DNA of 64,000 nt from assembly GCA_959019775.1 (NCBI GenBank), contig CAUEPS010000008.1, positions 10,672 to 74,671 of the forward strand, in the 5' to 3' direction. The notes below the pieces were generated by a model. That model had not been told where the DNA came from. It ran no database searches and saw only the letters and a list, made by a program, of their open reading frames with translations. Below, in pieces: positions 35,878 to 43,697 of this stretch. The DNA is from an uncultured Collinsella sp. (GTDB lineage: Bacteria; Actinomycetota; Coriobacteriia; Coriobacteriales; Coriobacteriaceae). Numbering within the stretch: the stretch's first letter is position 1; each line of letters starts with the position of its first letter. The position numbers were made by a program, and so were the translations under genes.

Positions 35878-36759
35878 ATGGAATACGCTCTCTCCAACGA
35901 TTCGATTTCTATTAAGGTGTCCACGGCTGGTGGTTCGTTTACCTCGATTGAGGCCGGAGGTCGAGAGTACTTGTGGCAGGGTGATCCTGCAGTGTGGTCC
36001 GGCCAGGCGCCGGTCTGCTTTCCGATTTGCGGAGGCCTGCGCGATGGTAGCGCCATGACGTTTGCCGGGCATCACGTGAAGCTCGCCCGCCACGGCTTTG
36101 CGCGCAAGCAGGAGTGGAAACTGTTGAGCCAGAGCGAGAACGAGCTGGCGATGTGCCTGGCATCCGAGGATAACGCCGCGCTGCTGAGCGATTATCCGTA
36201 CCCGTTTAAGCTTGTCGCTCGTTATACGCTTGAGGGGGATGCCGTGCGCGTCTCCTATGAGGTGACCAACGAGGGAACCGAGGACATGCCGTTCTTTATT
36301 GGCGGTCATCCCGGCTTTAGGTGCCCGCTCGATGAGGGCGAGGCCTATACGGACTACGAGTTGCGCTTTGAGAAGGACGAGGCTGCGGAGCTCTGCACCG
36401 CCGTCCCCTCGACTGGCTTGATTGACGTGACCAATCGCTCCAAGAACCCCATGGTGGGAAAGACGCTGCCTCTGTCACATGAGCTCTTCGATTTTGCGGA
36501 GACCATCTTTGACGTGCTCGAGAGCCGTCAGGTCACGCTTTCCAAAAAGGGCGAGGACAAGGGCGTCCGCCTGAGCTTTGAGGGCTTCCCATATCTCATT
36601 GTGTGGAGCAAGCCCGAGGGCGATTTTGTGGCGGTTGAGCCCTGGGGCGGCCTTTCGACCTGCTCCGATGAGGACGACGTGCTTGAGCATAAGCGCGGCT
36701 GCCTTGTCGCCAAGCCCAAGGAGACCGTCGTTCGCTCGTTCACGATTGAGATTCTGTAA
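35878..36759 (+). CDS. LacX-like aldose 1-epimerase, copy 1
   Basis: 293-residue cytoplasmic galactose-mutarotase-fold protein of the LacX type, thought to interconvert sugar-phosphate anomers. Conserved His/Asp/Glu positions are in ARHGFARKQEWK and IGGHPGFRCPLDEGE. A second copy with very similar sequence lies at 61866-62747; both precede a LacC-like kinase, giving duplicated cassettes. Confidence 0.85.
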   Translation: MEYALSNDSISIKVSTAGGSFTSIEAGGREYLWQGDPAVWSGQAPVCFPICGGLRDGSAMTFAGHHVKLARHGFARKQEWKLLSQSENELAMCLASEDNAALLSDYPYPFKLVARYTLEGDAVRVSYEVTNEGTEDMPFFIGGHPGFRCPLDEGEAYTDYELRFEKDEAAELCTAVPSTGLIDVTNRSKNPMVGKTLPLSHELFDFAETIFDVLESRQVTLSKKGEDKGVRLSFEGFPYLIVWSKPEGDFVAVEPWGGLSTCSDEDDVLEHKRGCLVAKPKETVVRSFTIEIL

Positions 36760-36818
36760 TTCCGTTTTGTCGACTCGTATCGCGAGGCACAAGGAGCCTG
36801 CGAGATAAGGAGCTAAAA

Positions 36819-37754
36819 ATGATCCTCACCGTTACGATGAACCCGTCTGTCGATACGCGCTATCAGCTCGATGAGCTCATTATCGACGACGTTAACCGTG
36901 TGACGCCCGAAAAGACCGCTGGCGGCAAGGGCCTCAACGTGGCCCGTGTGCTGGGTCAGCTGGGCGACGACGTTGTGGCAACAGGTCTGCTCGGCGGCCA
37001 CATGGGCGCCTACATGGCTGAGCTCATGGACGCCAACGGTATTAAAAACGACTTTGTGCCCATCAAGGGCGAGACTCGCATTTGCCTCAACATCCTCCAC
37101 GCCGGCAACCAGACTGAGCTGCTCGAGAGTGGCCCGACAATTGCCCCCGAGGAGCTCGATGCCTTTACCGCCAAGTTTACCGAGCTTGCGGGCAAGGCCG
37201 ACGTCGTCACCATTTCGGGTTCGCTGCCCCGCGGCGTCGAGGCAGACTACTATGCCAAGATCACGGGCATTGCCGAGAACGCCGGAGCCAAGGTGCTGCT
37301 CGATACCTCGGGTGCTTCGCTCGAGGCTGCGCTCAAGTCCGAGGTTAAGCCCGAGCTGGTCAAGCCTAACCTGACCGAGATCAACGGCCTTCTGGGTACG
37401 AGCTTTACCACCGACGATGTGGACGAGCTCCGCGCCGCGCTCGCTTCTGACGCCCGCTTCTCCGATATCCCCTGGGTCGTCGTGTCCATGGGCGCTGCCG
37501 GCTCTGTTGGCTTCCACAATGGCCGTGCGTTCCGCGCAAAGACGCCCGATATCCCTGCCGTTAACGCCACGGGCTCTGGTGACTCCACTATCGCAGGCTT
37601 CGCGCATGCCATCGCTGCTGGCGCAGACGACGAGACGGTGCTGCGTACCGCCAACACTTGCGGCAAGCTCAACGCCATGGATCCCATGACTGGCCACTTG
37701 GTTATGGATCGTTGGGACGAGGTCTACAACGGCGTTGTCGTGACCGAGCTGTAA
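36819..37754 (+). CDS. LacC-like tagatose-6-phosphate kinase / 1-phosphofructokinase, copy 1
   Basis: PfkB-family phosphosugar kinase of 311 residues. The N-terminal substrate motif is TMNPSVDTRYQ, with GGKGLNVARVL, and the catalytic base is D255 in NATGSGDSTIAGF. In this setting it most likely phosphorylates tagatose-6-phosphate made by AgaS; fructose-1-phosphate is the alternative substrate for the family. AAGGAG is upstream. Second copy at 62804. Confidence 0.85.
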   Translation: MILTVTMNPSVDTRYQLDELIIDDVNRVTPEKTAGGKGLNVARVLGQLGDDVVATGLLGGHMGAYMAELMDANGIKNDFVPIKGETRICLNILHAGNQTELLESGPTIAPEELDAFTAKFTELAGKADVVTISGSLPRGVEADYYAKITGIAENAGAKVLLDTSGASLEAALKSEVKPELVKPNLTEINGLLGTSFTTDDVDELRAALASDARFSDIPWVVVSMGAAGSVGFHNGRAFRAKTPDIPAVNATGSGDSTIAGFAHAIAAGADDETVLRTANTCGKLNAMDPMTGHLVMDRWDEVYNGVVVTEL

Positions 37755-37787
37755 GGGCTTGGGCGTCGGCCCCGGCATCGATTGCTA

Positions 37788-37919
37788 GCTCATGTCGACG
37801 ACAAGTGCGATAGCATTATGTCGGGGCGCGACGCCGACGTTGTCGTGTTCAATCCCGACCTTACCCTGGTCGAGACGTATGTGGGTGGCAACAGCGTCGG
37901 TAATGCGTTTACCGAGTAG
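37788..37919 (+). pseudogene. 3'-end relic of a second nagA
   Basis: Reading gct at 37788 in frame gives 43 codons ending TAG at 37917-37919 whose product matches the last 43 residues of the nagA at 33890: 34 of 43 identical by my count, including SGRDAD-VVF, LTLVETYVGG and SVGNAFTE. No 5' portion is present, so it is a deletion remnant after the lacC copy and suggests an earlier extra nagA at this place. Confidence 0.85.
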
Positions 37920-37951
37920 CTGCCAAAGAAACGATCCGAAAGGGGATTTAG

Positions 37952-38425
37952 ATGATTTACGGTGCATTGGGCGATATCGAGGAGTACCGCGGAATGCTCA
38001 AGGGCCTCGACGTGCTGATCGACTGGCTCGAGGAGAACGACCCGGCGGAGCTCGAGGTCGGCAGCCATCCGATTCTGGGTGACAAGGTCTTTGCGAACGT
38101 CATGGCTCCCACGACGCGTCCCGAGGCCGAGGCTCACTATGAGACGCATCAGCGCTATCACGACCTGCAAATCGACGTCGAGGGCCGCGAGGCCTTTAAG
38201 GTTGCCACGGGTAGCCTGACGCTGGTCCAGGAGTTTGACGAGAAGGATGACTACGATCTGGTCGATTCCGACGCCTCGATTGCCGGCGACCTTGCTGACG
38301 ACAAGTTTGCACTGTTCGTTGCCGGCGAGCCTCACATGCCCACGCTCGAGTTCCCGGGCGATGACGCACAGCCGGTCAAGAAGATCTGTTTTAAGCTGCT
38401 TGCAGATGCTTACTGGGAGGAGTAG
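37952..38425 (+). CDS. YhcH/YjgK/YiaL-family protein
   Basis: 157-residue cupin-like protein of the EbgC/YhcH family. Conserved segments are YETHQRYHDLQIDVEGREAF (putative metal-binding His) and DDKFALFVAGEPHMP. Members are linked to sialic-acid/amino-sugar metabolism or act as a beta-subunit of sugar enzymes; exact role here unknown. A strong terminator follows. Confidence 0.88.
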   Translation: MIYGALGDIEEYRGMLKGLDVLIDWLEENDPAELEVGSHPILGDKVFANVMAPTTRPEAEAHYETHQRYHDLQIDVEGREAFKVATGSLTLVQEFDEKDDYDLVDSDASIAGDLADDKFALFVAGEPHMPTLEFPGDDAQPVKKICFKLLADAYWEE

Positions 38426-38487
38426 CGCGCTGCTCGGCTGAGTTGTTCGTGTGCTGGCGTGATTTCCCTAGGGGAATCACGCTGCGA

Positions 38488-38537
38488 CCCCGCCAACCGT
38501 GTTTTCCCTAGGGGAATCACGGTTGGCGGGGCTTTTT
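38488..38537 (+). terminator. Terminator after the YhcH gene
   Basis: A 14-bp perfect stem (CCCCGCCAACCGTG 38488-38501 with 38518-38531) followed by CTTTTTG. Its loop repeats the palindromic phrase TTTCCCTAGGGGAATCACG, also present at 38463-38481. Confidence 0.92.
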
Positions 38538-38603
38538 GTTGAGTAGGGGAGTTTCCGGCGGCGTTGTGCCTGGATTGGCGGATGTGCGCCCGAAATCGGC
38601 AAC

Positions 38604-38626
38604 AAAAAAGCCGCCCAAAGGCGGCT
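38604..38626 (-). terminator. Terminator after tRNA-Thr
   Basis: On the - strand AGCCGCC-TTTG-GGCGGCT is followed by TTTTTGTT. It lies directly downstream of the tRNA. Confidence 0.85.
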
Positions 38627-38637
38627 ATCTTGTGTAA

Positions 38638-38713
38638 TGGAGCCAGCGACCGGGCTCGAACCGGTGACCCCCGCTTTACGAGAGCGGTGCTCTACCAACT
38701 GAGCTACGCTGGC
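38638..38713 (-). tRNA. tRNA-Thr (anticodon CGT)
   Basis: The complement reads GCCAGCGTAGCTCAGTTGG at the 5' end, an anticodon loop CTCGTAA between CCGCT and AGCGG stems giving anticodon CGT (reads ACG, Thr), the GGTTCGA T-loop, and an acceptor arm ending CGCTGGCT with encoded CCA. Confidence 0.95.
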
Positions 38714-38870
38714 GGCCATGTGATGACGCAACTGAGGCGTCAACGGCTGTCTATGATACGGGACATCGCACATCCGCGCAAGTGTTCTGACGGCTTTTCT
38801 CACTTTAAATGCACTAATATTGGAGACGTGATGTCTTGCTCTTACGGGTCTCAAGCAGAATGGGGCAGTG

Positions 38871-39353
38871 ATGATTCAACCCAAGATTCTTCTCACGCGC
38901 ATCGATGATCGGTTTATTTACGGGCAAGACGTTGAGCTGTGGAATGAGGCGGTTGGTTCCAACCTCGTCCTGATCGTTAACGACGAGATTGCGGCGGATT
39001 CGCGCAAGTGGGCGCCTATGAGGGTCGCGGTGCCCGAGGGCGTGTGGACACGGTTTTTCTCGGTGCAAAGGGCCATCGACATCATTCATACCGCAACGCC
39101 GCGCCAATTGATTCTGATCATGGTGGCCTCACCCGCCGATGCACTCGCGCTGGTTAAGGGTGGCGTGCCGATCACCAAGATCAGCATTGGCCATATGCAG
39201 GCAGGGGAGGGCAAGCACCCCATAACGCCCGCAGTCGCCGTAGACGGCGAAGATGTCGCCGCCTTCAAAGAGCTGCAAAAGCTCGGCATAGAACTAGAAA
39301 TCCGCTATCTCCCCAGCTCCAATCCCGACCCCATCGGCAATCTGTTCAACTGA
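38871..39353 (+). CDS. EIIB-like protein lacking the phosphorylated histidine
   Basis: 160-residue paralogue of the mannose-family EIIB at 29129. The active-site segment TRIDDRFIYGQDVELW has Tyr17 where the partner has His17, so it should not accept phosphate. The rest is well conserved (KGGVPITKISIGHM, EDVAAFKELQKLGIELEIR), arguing against simple decay. No EIIA/C/D gene is adjacent. It may be a regulatory or decoy subunit. Start ATG 38871; GTG 38868 is possible. Confidence 0.85.
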   Translation: MIQPKILLTRIDDRFIYGQDVELWNEAVGSNLVLIVNDEIAADSRKWAPMRVAVPEGVWTRFFSVQRAIDIIHTATPRQLILIMVASPADALALVKGGVPITKISIGHMQAGEGKHPITPAVAVDGEDVAAFKELQKLGIELEIRYLPSSNPDPIGNLFN

Positions 39354-39415
39354 TCCCTTGGGGACGGAGAAAAACGAATCATTTTGCCCTTGTGAGGGAC
39401 GCGTGCGATGCTGCC

Positions 39416-39576
39416 TGTCAAAAACAATGCCCATTTACTACGTTTGATCGGCTATCGCCGAGCATGTCGAATTTGAGAAAAACAAAACTGCAGGTAGACG
39501 GCTCGAGAGTTTAACAAAAACCGGTGCATGGTCGAGCATCCCAGGCTAAACGTAGTAAATGGGCATAGTTTTGATA
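39416..39576. mobile_element. 160-bp element with ~30-bp terminal inverted repeat
   Basis: A 19-bp perfect inverted repeat, ATGCCCATTTACTACGTTT (39427-39445) with its complement (39548-39566), extends outward imperfectly to TGTCAAAAAC and GTTTTGATA. The interior has no gene. It occupies most of the 326-bp gap between the EIIB-like gene and galM; I see nothing else there. Confidence 0.6.
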
Positions 39577-39679
39577 TGTCACTCATACAGTCACAGCGAA
39601 AATGAGTCCAAAAGATGAAAAAGCGCCCGTCGGCGGTGGTGCCGGCGGGCGCTGCTGTGCGATATGTTGCGTTGTGGGC

Positions 39680-40732
39680 TTAGTGCCTCATAAAGTGGTA
39701 TTCGATCACATTGCTGTAGGGGTGACCCGGGCCCACAATGCCCTGCGGGAACAACGGCTGGTGCGGCGTGTCGGGGTACATTTCGGCCTCGAGAGCAAAG
39801 CCGGCGCCCCAGCCATAGTTAGCATCGTCCTTGGCGTGCTCGTCGCCCAGCCAGTTGCCGGTGTAGAGCTGCACGCCCGGGGCAGTGGTGTAGTAGTCCA
39901 GCTCGCGGCCGGTCCACATCTCCTCGACGTGCATCGCGCGGCGGAGATTGCGGCCGTACTGATAGCCATCGATGCACAGACAGTGATCGTAGCCACGGGC
40001 CTGCTTAATCTGCGGGTCGTCGGCCTCCATGCCGGGAGCGACGGGGCGCAGCTCGCGAAAGTCAAACGGTGTTCCCTCGACCGGAGCGATCTCGCCGGTG
40101 GGGATATTCTGCTCGTTGATGGGCAGGTAGTGGGCAGCGTTGGCAACAAAGAAGTGCTCGCAGTCCATGCCGGCGTTATGGCCGGCAAGGTTAAAGTATG
40201 TGTGGTTGGTCATGGACACGTACGTGGCGCGGTCGCTCTCGCAGCCATATTCGATGCGAAAGACGCCGGTGCGCGTCACGGTAAACACGGCCGTAAAGGT
40301 GCGGTTGCCGGGAAGGCCCAGTTCGCCATCCTCAAGCGAGGTGGTCATGCGCACGGCGTTATGGGCCTCGTCGAGCTCAACATCCCACACGCGCTTGTGC
40401 AGGCCGTGCTCAAGATCGCTGTGCAGGTTGTTGACGCCTTCGTTGGCCGGCATATGCCAGTCCGTACCGGCGATGGTGATCGTGGCACGCGCAGTGCGGT
40501 TGGCCACGGGGCCGATGGTCGCGCCAAAGCAGGCGGGGTTGTCAAAGTAATCCTCGAGCTTATCGAAGCCCAGCACCACATCGCGCACGTTGCCAGGGAT
40601 GTCGGGTACGTCGATGCCCAACACGGTAGCGCCATAGTCCATAATGCGAACGCAGATCTCAGGCCCGTTGAGGGTGTAGCGATGAACGGGGGTACCGCAC
40701 GGCGCGGTGCCGAAAAGCTCGGAAGTGATCAT
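39680..40732 (-). CDS. galM: Aldose 1-epimerase (galactose mutarotase)
   Basis: 350-residue GalM that interconverts alpha and beta galactose/glucose. Conserved segments include GATIGPVANRTARA, NEGVNNLHSD, TNHTYFNLAGH with catalytic His, and the EPFDFR-like TPFDFRELRP. The ATG at 40732 begins the conserved region and has TAGGAAC upstream in the complement. It is divergent from the DeoR/LacR-like regulator, consistent with control by it. Confidence 0.9.
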   Translation of the reverse strand: MITSELFGTAPCGTPVHRYTLNGPEICVRIMDYGATVLGIDVPDIPGNVRDVVLGFDKLEDYFDNPACFGATIGPVANRTARATITIAGTDWHMPANEGVNNLHSDLEHGLHKRVWDVELDEAHNAVRMTTSLEDGELGLPGNRTFTAVFTVTRTGVFRIEYGCESDRATYVSMTNHTYFNLAGHNAGMDCEHFFVANAAHYLPINEQNIPTGEIAPVEGTPFDFRELRPVAPGMEADDPQIKQARGYDHCLCIDGYQYGRNLRRAMHVEEMWTGRELDYYTTAPGVQLYTGNWLGDEHAKDDANYGWGAGFALEAEMYPDTPHQPLFPQGIVGPGHPYSNVIEYHFMRH

Positions 40733-40858
40733 TTGGTTCCTAACATCGAGGTATTTCGGACAAACTGTAGCGCGAACAGGCGAGATTATCACTACACCCC
40801 ACTAAAGCAGGGGGTATTTTTCTCAAAAAAGTGATGATTGGAGCTGTGCGGGCGTTCA

Positions 40859-40905
40859 TTTCTGACGCGCGCGAGTCTGATACAATTTGTTCGTTATTGT
40901 TTGAA
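40859..40905 (+). promoter_or_regulatory. Promoter and autoregulatory motif of the DeoR-type gene
   Basis: TTCTGA (40859-40864) and TACAAT (40881-40886) with 16-bp spacing form a promoter. Just downstream TGTTCGTTATTGTTTGAA (40888-40905) recurs with two changes at 58427-58444 before lacF, and in weaker form at 58346 and 60350. Confidence 0.55.
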
Positions 40906-40937
40906 TTGACGTGAGCGTGGAACAGCGAGGACTCATC

Positions 40938-41702
40938 GTGATTAAAGCGGAGCGACAGGATAAGGTTCGGCAGCTGCTCGAGGAACAGGGAACGGTCTCG
41001 GTCAAGGAGATTTCGGATGCGTTAGGTGTCTCGGATATGACGATCCGCCGTGACCTTGACGAGCTTGCGAGCCTGGGCGAGATCGAGCGCGTGCACGGCG
41101 GAGCCCGCAGTGCGCAGAGCCGTCCACACGCTATGCTGCGCCATGAGTATTCGCACAGCGAAAAGCGCACGAAGCATGCCGAGGAAAAGTTGCGGATTGC
41201 GCGCCGTTCTGTGGAGCTTATCGAGGAAGGCTCGACCATCTTTTTGGGCACGGGCACCACGGTTGAGCAGATGGCCTCGATGCTGCCGGCGTTTCGCCTG
41301 CGCATTGTGACCAATTCGCTTTCGGTGTTTAACCTGCTCGAGGCGCGCGAAGACTGCGAACTGTGCCTGGTGGGCGGCGTGTACCGCCGCCGCACTGCCG
41401 CCTTTGTGGGCCCCACGGCCGAGGACACCTTGCGCGCACTGGGGATCGACGCAGCCTTTATCGGCGCAAACGGCATTTTGGACGGCGACGTGTCTACGTC
41501 TAACATGGAAGAGGGCCGCATCCAGCAGCTCGCCTTTAGCAAGGCCGACTCGCGCTATCTGATCGCCGATTCCAGCAAGATCGGCAAGCGCGACTTCTAC
41601 ACCTTCTGCCGCCTGGACAGTTTGGATGCCGTGGTGTGCGAGCCGGGCATCGCCGCCGAGGATCGTGCCGCCATCGAGGAACACACGCGGGTCATCTGCT
41701 AA
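40938..41702 (+). CDS. DeoR/GlpR-family (LacR-like) transcriptional regulator
   Basis: 254 residues: an N-terminal winged HTH (VSVKEISDALGVSDMTIRRDL) and a C-terminal sugar-phosphate sensor domain (TIFLGTGTTVEQ, IGANGI). Sequence style is close to LacR, the tagatose-6-phosphate-responsive repressor of lac operons in lactic cocci; that effector is inferred. GTG 40938 has GCGAGGA upstream; GTG 40911 has no ribosome-binding site. A motif shared with the lacF and lacA control regions lies before it. Confidence 0.88.
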   Translation: MIKAERQDKVRQLLEEQGTVSVKEISDALGVSDMTIRRDLDELASLGEIERVHGGARSAQSRPHAMLRHEYSHSEKRTKHAEEKLRIARRSVELIEEGSTIFLGTGTTVEQMASMLPAFRLRIVTNSLSVFNLLEAREDCELCLVGGVYRRRTAAFVGPTAEDTLRALGIDAAFIGANGILDGDVSTSNMEEGRIQQLAFSKADSRYLIADSSKIGKRDFYTFCRLDSLDAVVCEPGIAAEDRAAIEEHTRVIC

Positions 41703-42959
41703 CTAGCGAAGCAGGCGATATTTCTGCCCCCTGCCGGTGCCTTCAACTGTCGCCAGGCCTGTCTCAACGAGTTTTTTGAGGATGCGGAGTAGCTTCGAAC
41801 GACTAAAGGTGACTTTAGCCGCAAGCTCGCTTGTCGATTGAGGGTGTACTCCACTCAGCAGTCCGAATACGGTAAGTTCGTCGCCTTCGAGCCCGGGGTT
41901 ATCCATGAGTAGGGGAAGCGTGACCACAATAGCGTTATCCGATACTTGAAAACGAGGCTTTTTGATGCTGTCTTTATAGGTGTCTCGAATTCGCATAATG
42001 CCCGTTCCGAATGCTTCGATAAGGCCTAGGCGCAAAAAGACTTCGGCAAGAATACGATTGCGTCTTACGGACAGCATGTCGGACAGGTATTCATCGACAG
42101 TCATGCTTGCCGGCAAACCGCCGGGCGAGGCGACTTCCACGCGGTCGTCGAACATCGAGATGCGAATGTGCGCGGGTACATCCCAAGTCCTGTGAACGAC
42201 TGCATTGGTAATGGCCTCGCGGAATGCTTCGAGCGGAATGAGCTCCTTGCGGATCCGCTCCATTCCCTTGATCTCTTCGTAACAGTACTGAGTTTCAAAT
42301 AGTTCAAGAGCGCCGTCAATCTCCGTTAAAACCGATGCATGCGCAAGAGTCTTGCGCTGCTTAATGAGGTTGATAGTTTCACCAAACACTGCGATGTCGA
42401 TACCCGGGAAGCCATTCTCGTCCGCGAGCAGTTCTGCCGCGTTGTTGTAGGTTCCGGTTTCATCGAGCAGGCCAAGGGTTTTGAGGGTATCGGTTGTGAA
42501 TGACTGAAGCGAAAGTTTTGCTGTTAGGCGATTCTCTAAAACGGTAAAAGATAAATCTTGTTTGTTTGCCGGGAGCTGCTCAAAGGAGAGATTTTGACCC
42601 TCGAGCACAAGACGCGAAAGGCCTAGGGTATCAACTGGTATGGTCGCGGTGTCATTGCGCTTGTATGCCTTCGAGCGGTATAGGTAAGGCTTCGATCTGC
42701 CGGGAAAGACCGTAAGCTCCGCGGTTGCATCGGGCTCGTTGATTTTTAGGGAGTAATCAGGCTGGGGGATGATCGAATCGTTAATCTTGTTTTCGATATC
42801 CAGGCAGGTCTGCTTGGGATCATCGAGGCCAACGGCTTCTCCGTCGTCGTTAACTCCAAACAGGACACGCCCGCCCGTACTATTTGCATAAGCGGAGACA
42901 GTTTTAAGGAACGAATTGGTGACGCATTCCTTGAATTCAAGATCTTTGGATTCTTGCAT
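41703..42959 (-). CDS. AlbA_2-domain transcriptional regulator
   Basis: 418 residues: an N-terminal AlbA_2/Schlafen-type domain (LEFKECVTNSFLKTVSAYANSTGGRVLFGV), a central RecG-C-like/HATPase_c_4 region (EAFREAITNAVVHRTWD), and a C-terminal winged helix. Such proteins are nucleic-acid-binding regulators. It is preceded by an array of TGACACGTAAA-type palindromes, probably its own operators. No partner gene is obvious. Confidence 0.8.
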   Translation of the reverse strand: MQESKDLEFKECVTNSFLKTVSAYANSTGGRVLFGVNDDGEAVGLDDPKQTCLDIENKINDSIIPQPDYSLKINEPDATAELTVFPGRSKPYLYRSKAYKRNDTATIPVDTLGLSRLVLEGQNLSFEQLPANKQDLSFTVLENRLTAKLSLQSFTTDTLKTLGLLDETGTYNNAAELLADENGFPGIDIAVFGETINLIKQRKTLAHASVLTEIDGALELFETQYCYEEIKGMERIRKELIPLEAFREAITNAVVHRTWDVPAHIRISMFDDRVEVASPGGLPASMTVDEYLSDMLSVRRNRILAEVFLRLGLIEAFGTGIMRIRDTYKDSIKKPRFQVSDNAIVVTLPLLMDNPGLEGDELTVFGLLSGVHPQSTSELAAKVTFSRSKLLRILKKLVETGLATVEGTGRGQKYRLLR

Positions 42960-42983
42960 CGTGTTGCTCCGTTTCGCTTCAAT

Positions 42984-43096
42984 TTGACGTGAAAAATGAC
43001 ACGTAAAATTTTACACGTCATTTTGCGCGTCAATAATATGACACGTAAAAATTTGCGTGTCATTATGCGCGTCAAAGTGACGCGAAATGACGCGCA
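42984..43096. promoter_or_regulatory. Palindromic operator array upstream of the AlbA_2 gene
   Basis: Two near-perfect palindromes, 42995-43022 and 43038-43063, built from TGACACGTAAA half-sites, are followed by a string of GACGCG/TGCGCGTCA repeats to 43096. The whole stretch lies within 140 bp of the start codon, suggesting autoregulation with several bound dimers. Bases 43100-43300 show nothing else. Confidence 0.65.
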
Positions 43097-43307
43097 AACG
43101 CGAATGCATTGGCATTCTGAACAATAACGGAGTTTGTAAGCCTGGGGCTTGATTGGGCTAACGCATGGAATTATCCGTATTCTCGAACACGCTTTCGGTA
43201 TCATTTTGGCATTAAAAGATACCGAAGTGTGTTCGTGATGCCGATAATAATTAAGAAAGAGGAGCGCTTCGTAGCTGCCTGGAAAGTGAGGATTTGACCA
43301 TCTGATT

Positions 43308-43604
43308 GTCTCGATCTGTAACAACTAGGCGATCAAATGCTCGTTAGATGTTACAGATTTAGATTTTCTGCCTGGCCGATTCCGTTTGTCTCAATCTGTA
43401 ACAACTGGGACCGAAAAGCTCGGCTAGATGTTACAGATCGAGATTGAGCGGATTGACATGCGCGTTCGTCTCAATCTGTAACAGGTAGATGGTCAAAAGT
43501 GGGCTAGGTGTTACAGATTTAGATTATTCGGACCGGCCTGCGCGTTCGTCTCAATCTGTAACAATTAGGACCGAAAATCCCAGCTGGATGTTACAGATCG
43601 AGAC
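43308..43604. repeat. Tandem palindromic repeat array 1 (4 units, exactly 80-bp period)
   Basis: Units start at 43308, 43388, 43468 and 43548. Each is a 57-bp palindrome, GTCTCaATCTGTAACA ... TGTTACAGATcGAGAC, with an A-rich core, separated by a ~23-bp related linker. It lies between the AlbA_2 regulator and the end of lacG-1. Related arrays are at 48278 and 53448. Confidence 0.85.
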
Positions 43605-43624
43605 AAACGATCCGCGCGGCTCGG

Positions 43625-43675
43625 CAAAAAATAAAAAGGCCGCATGCGAACCCGTGGAGGGATTCGTATGCGGCC
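43625..43675 (-). terminator. Terminator after lacG-1
   Basis: On the - strand a 16-bp stem (GGCCGCATACGAATCC arm, 43659-43675, with 43638-43653) is followed by TTTTTATTTTTT. Confidence 0.9.
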
Positions 43676-43697
43676 GACAGGGGGTATGCGGCAAAAG

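Noticed and set aside
42746..43324. 192-codon - strand ORF through the AlbA_2 operator array
   Set aside because: It runs through palindromic operators and out of frame into the real gene, whose start codon is clear at 42959.
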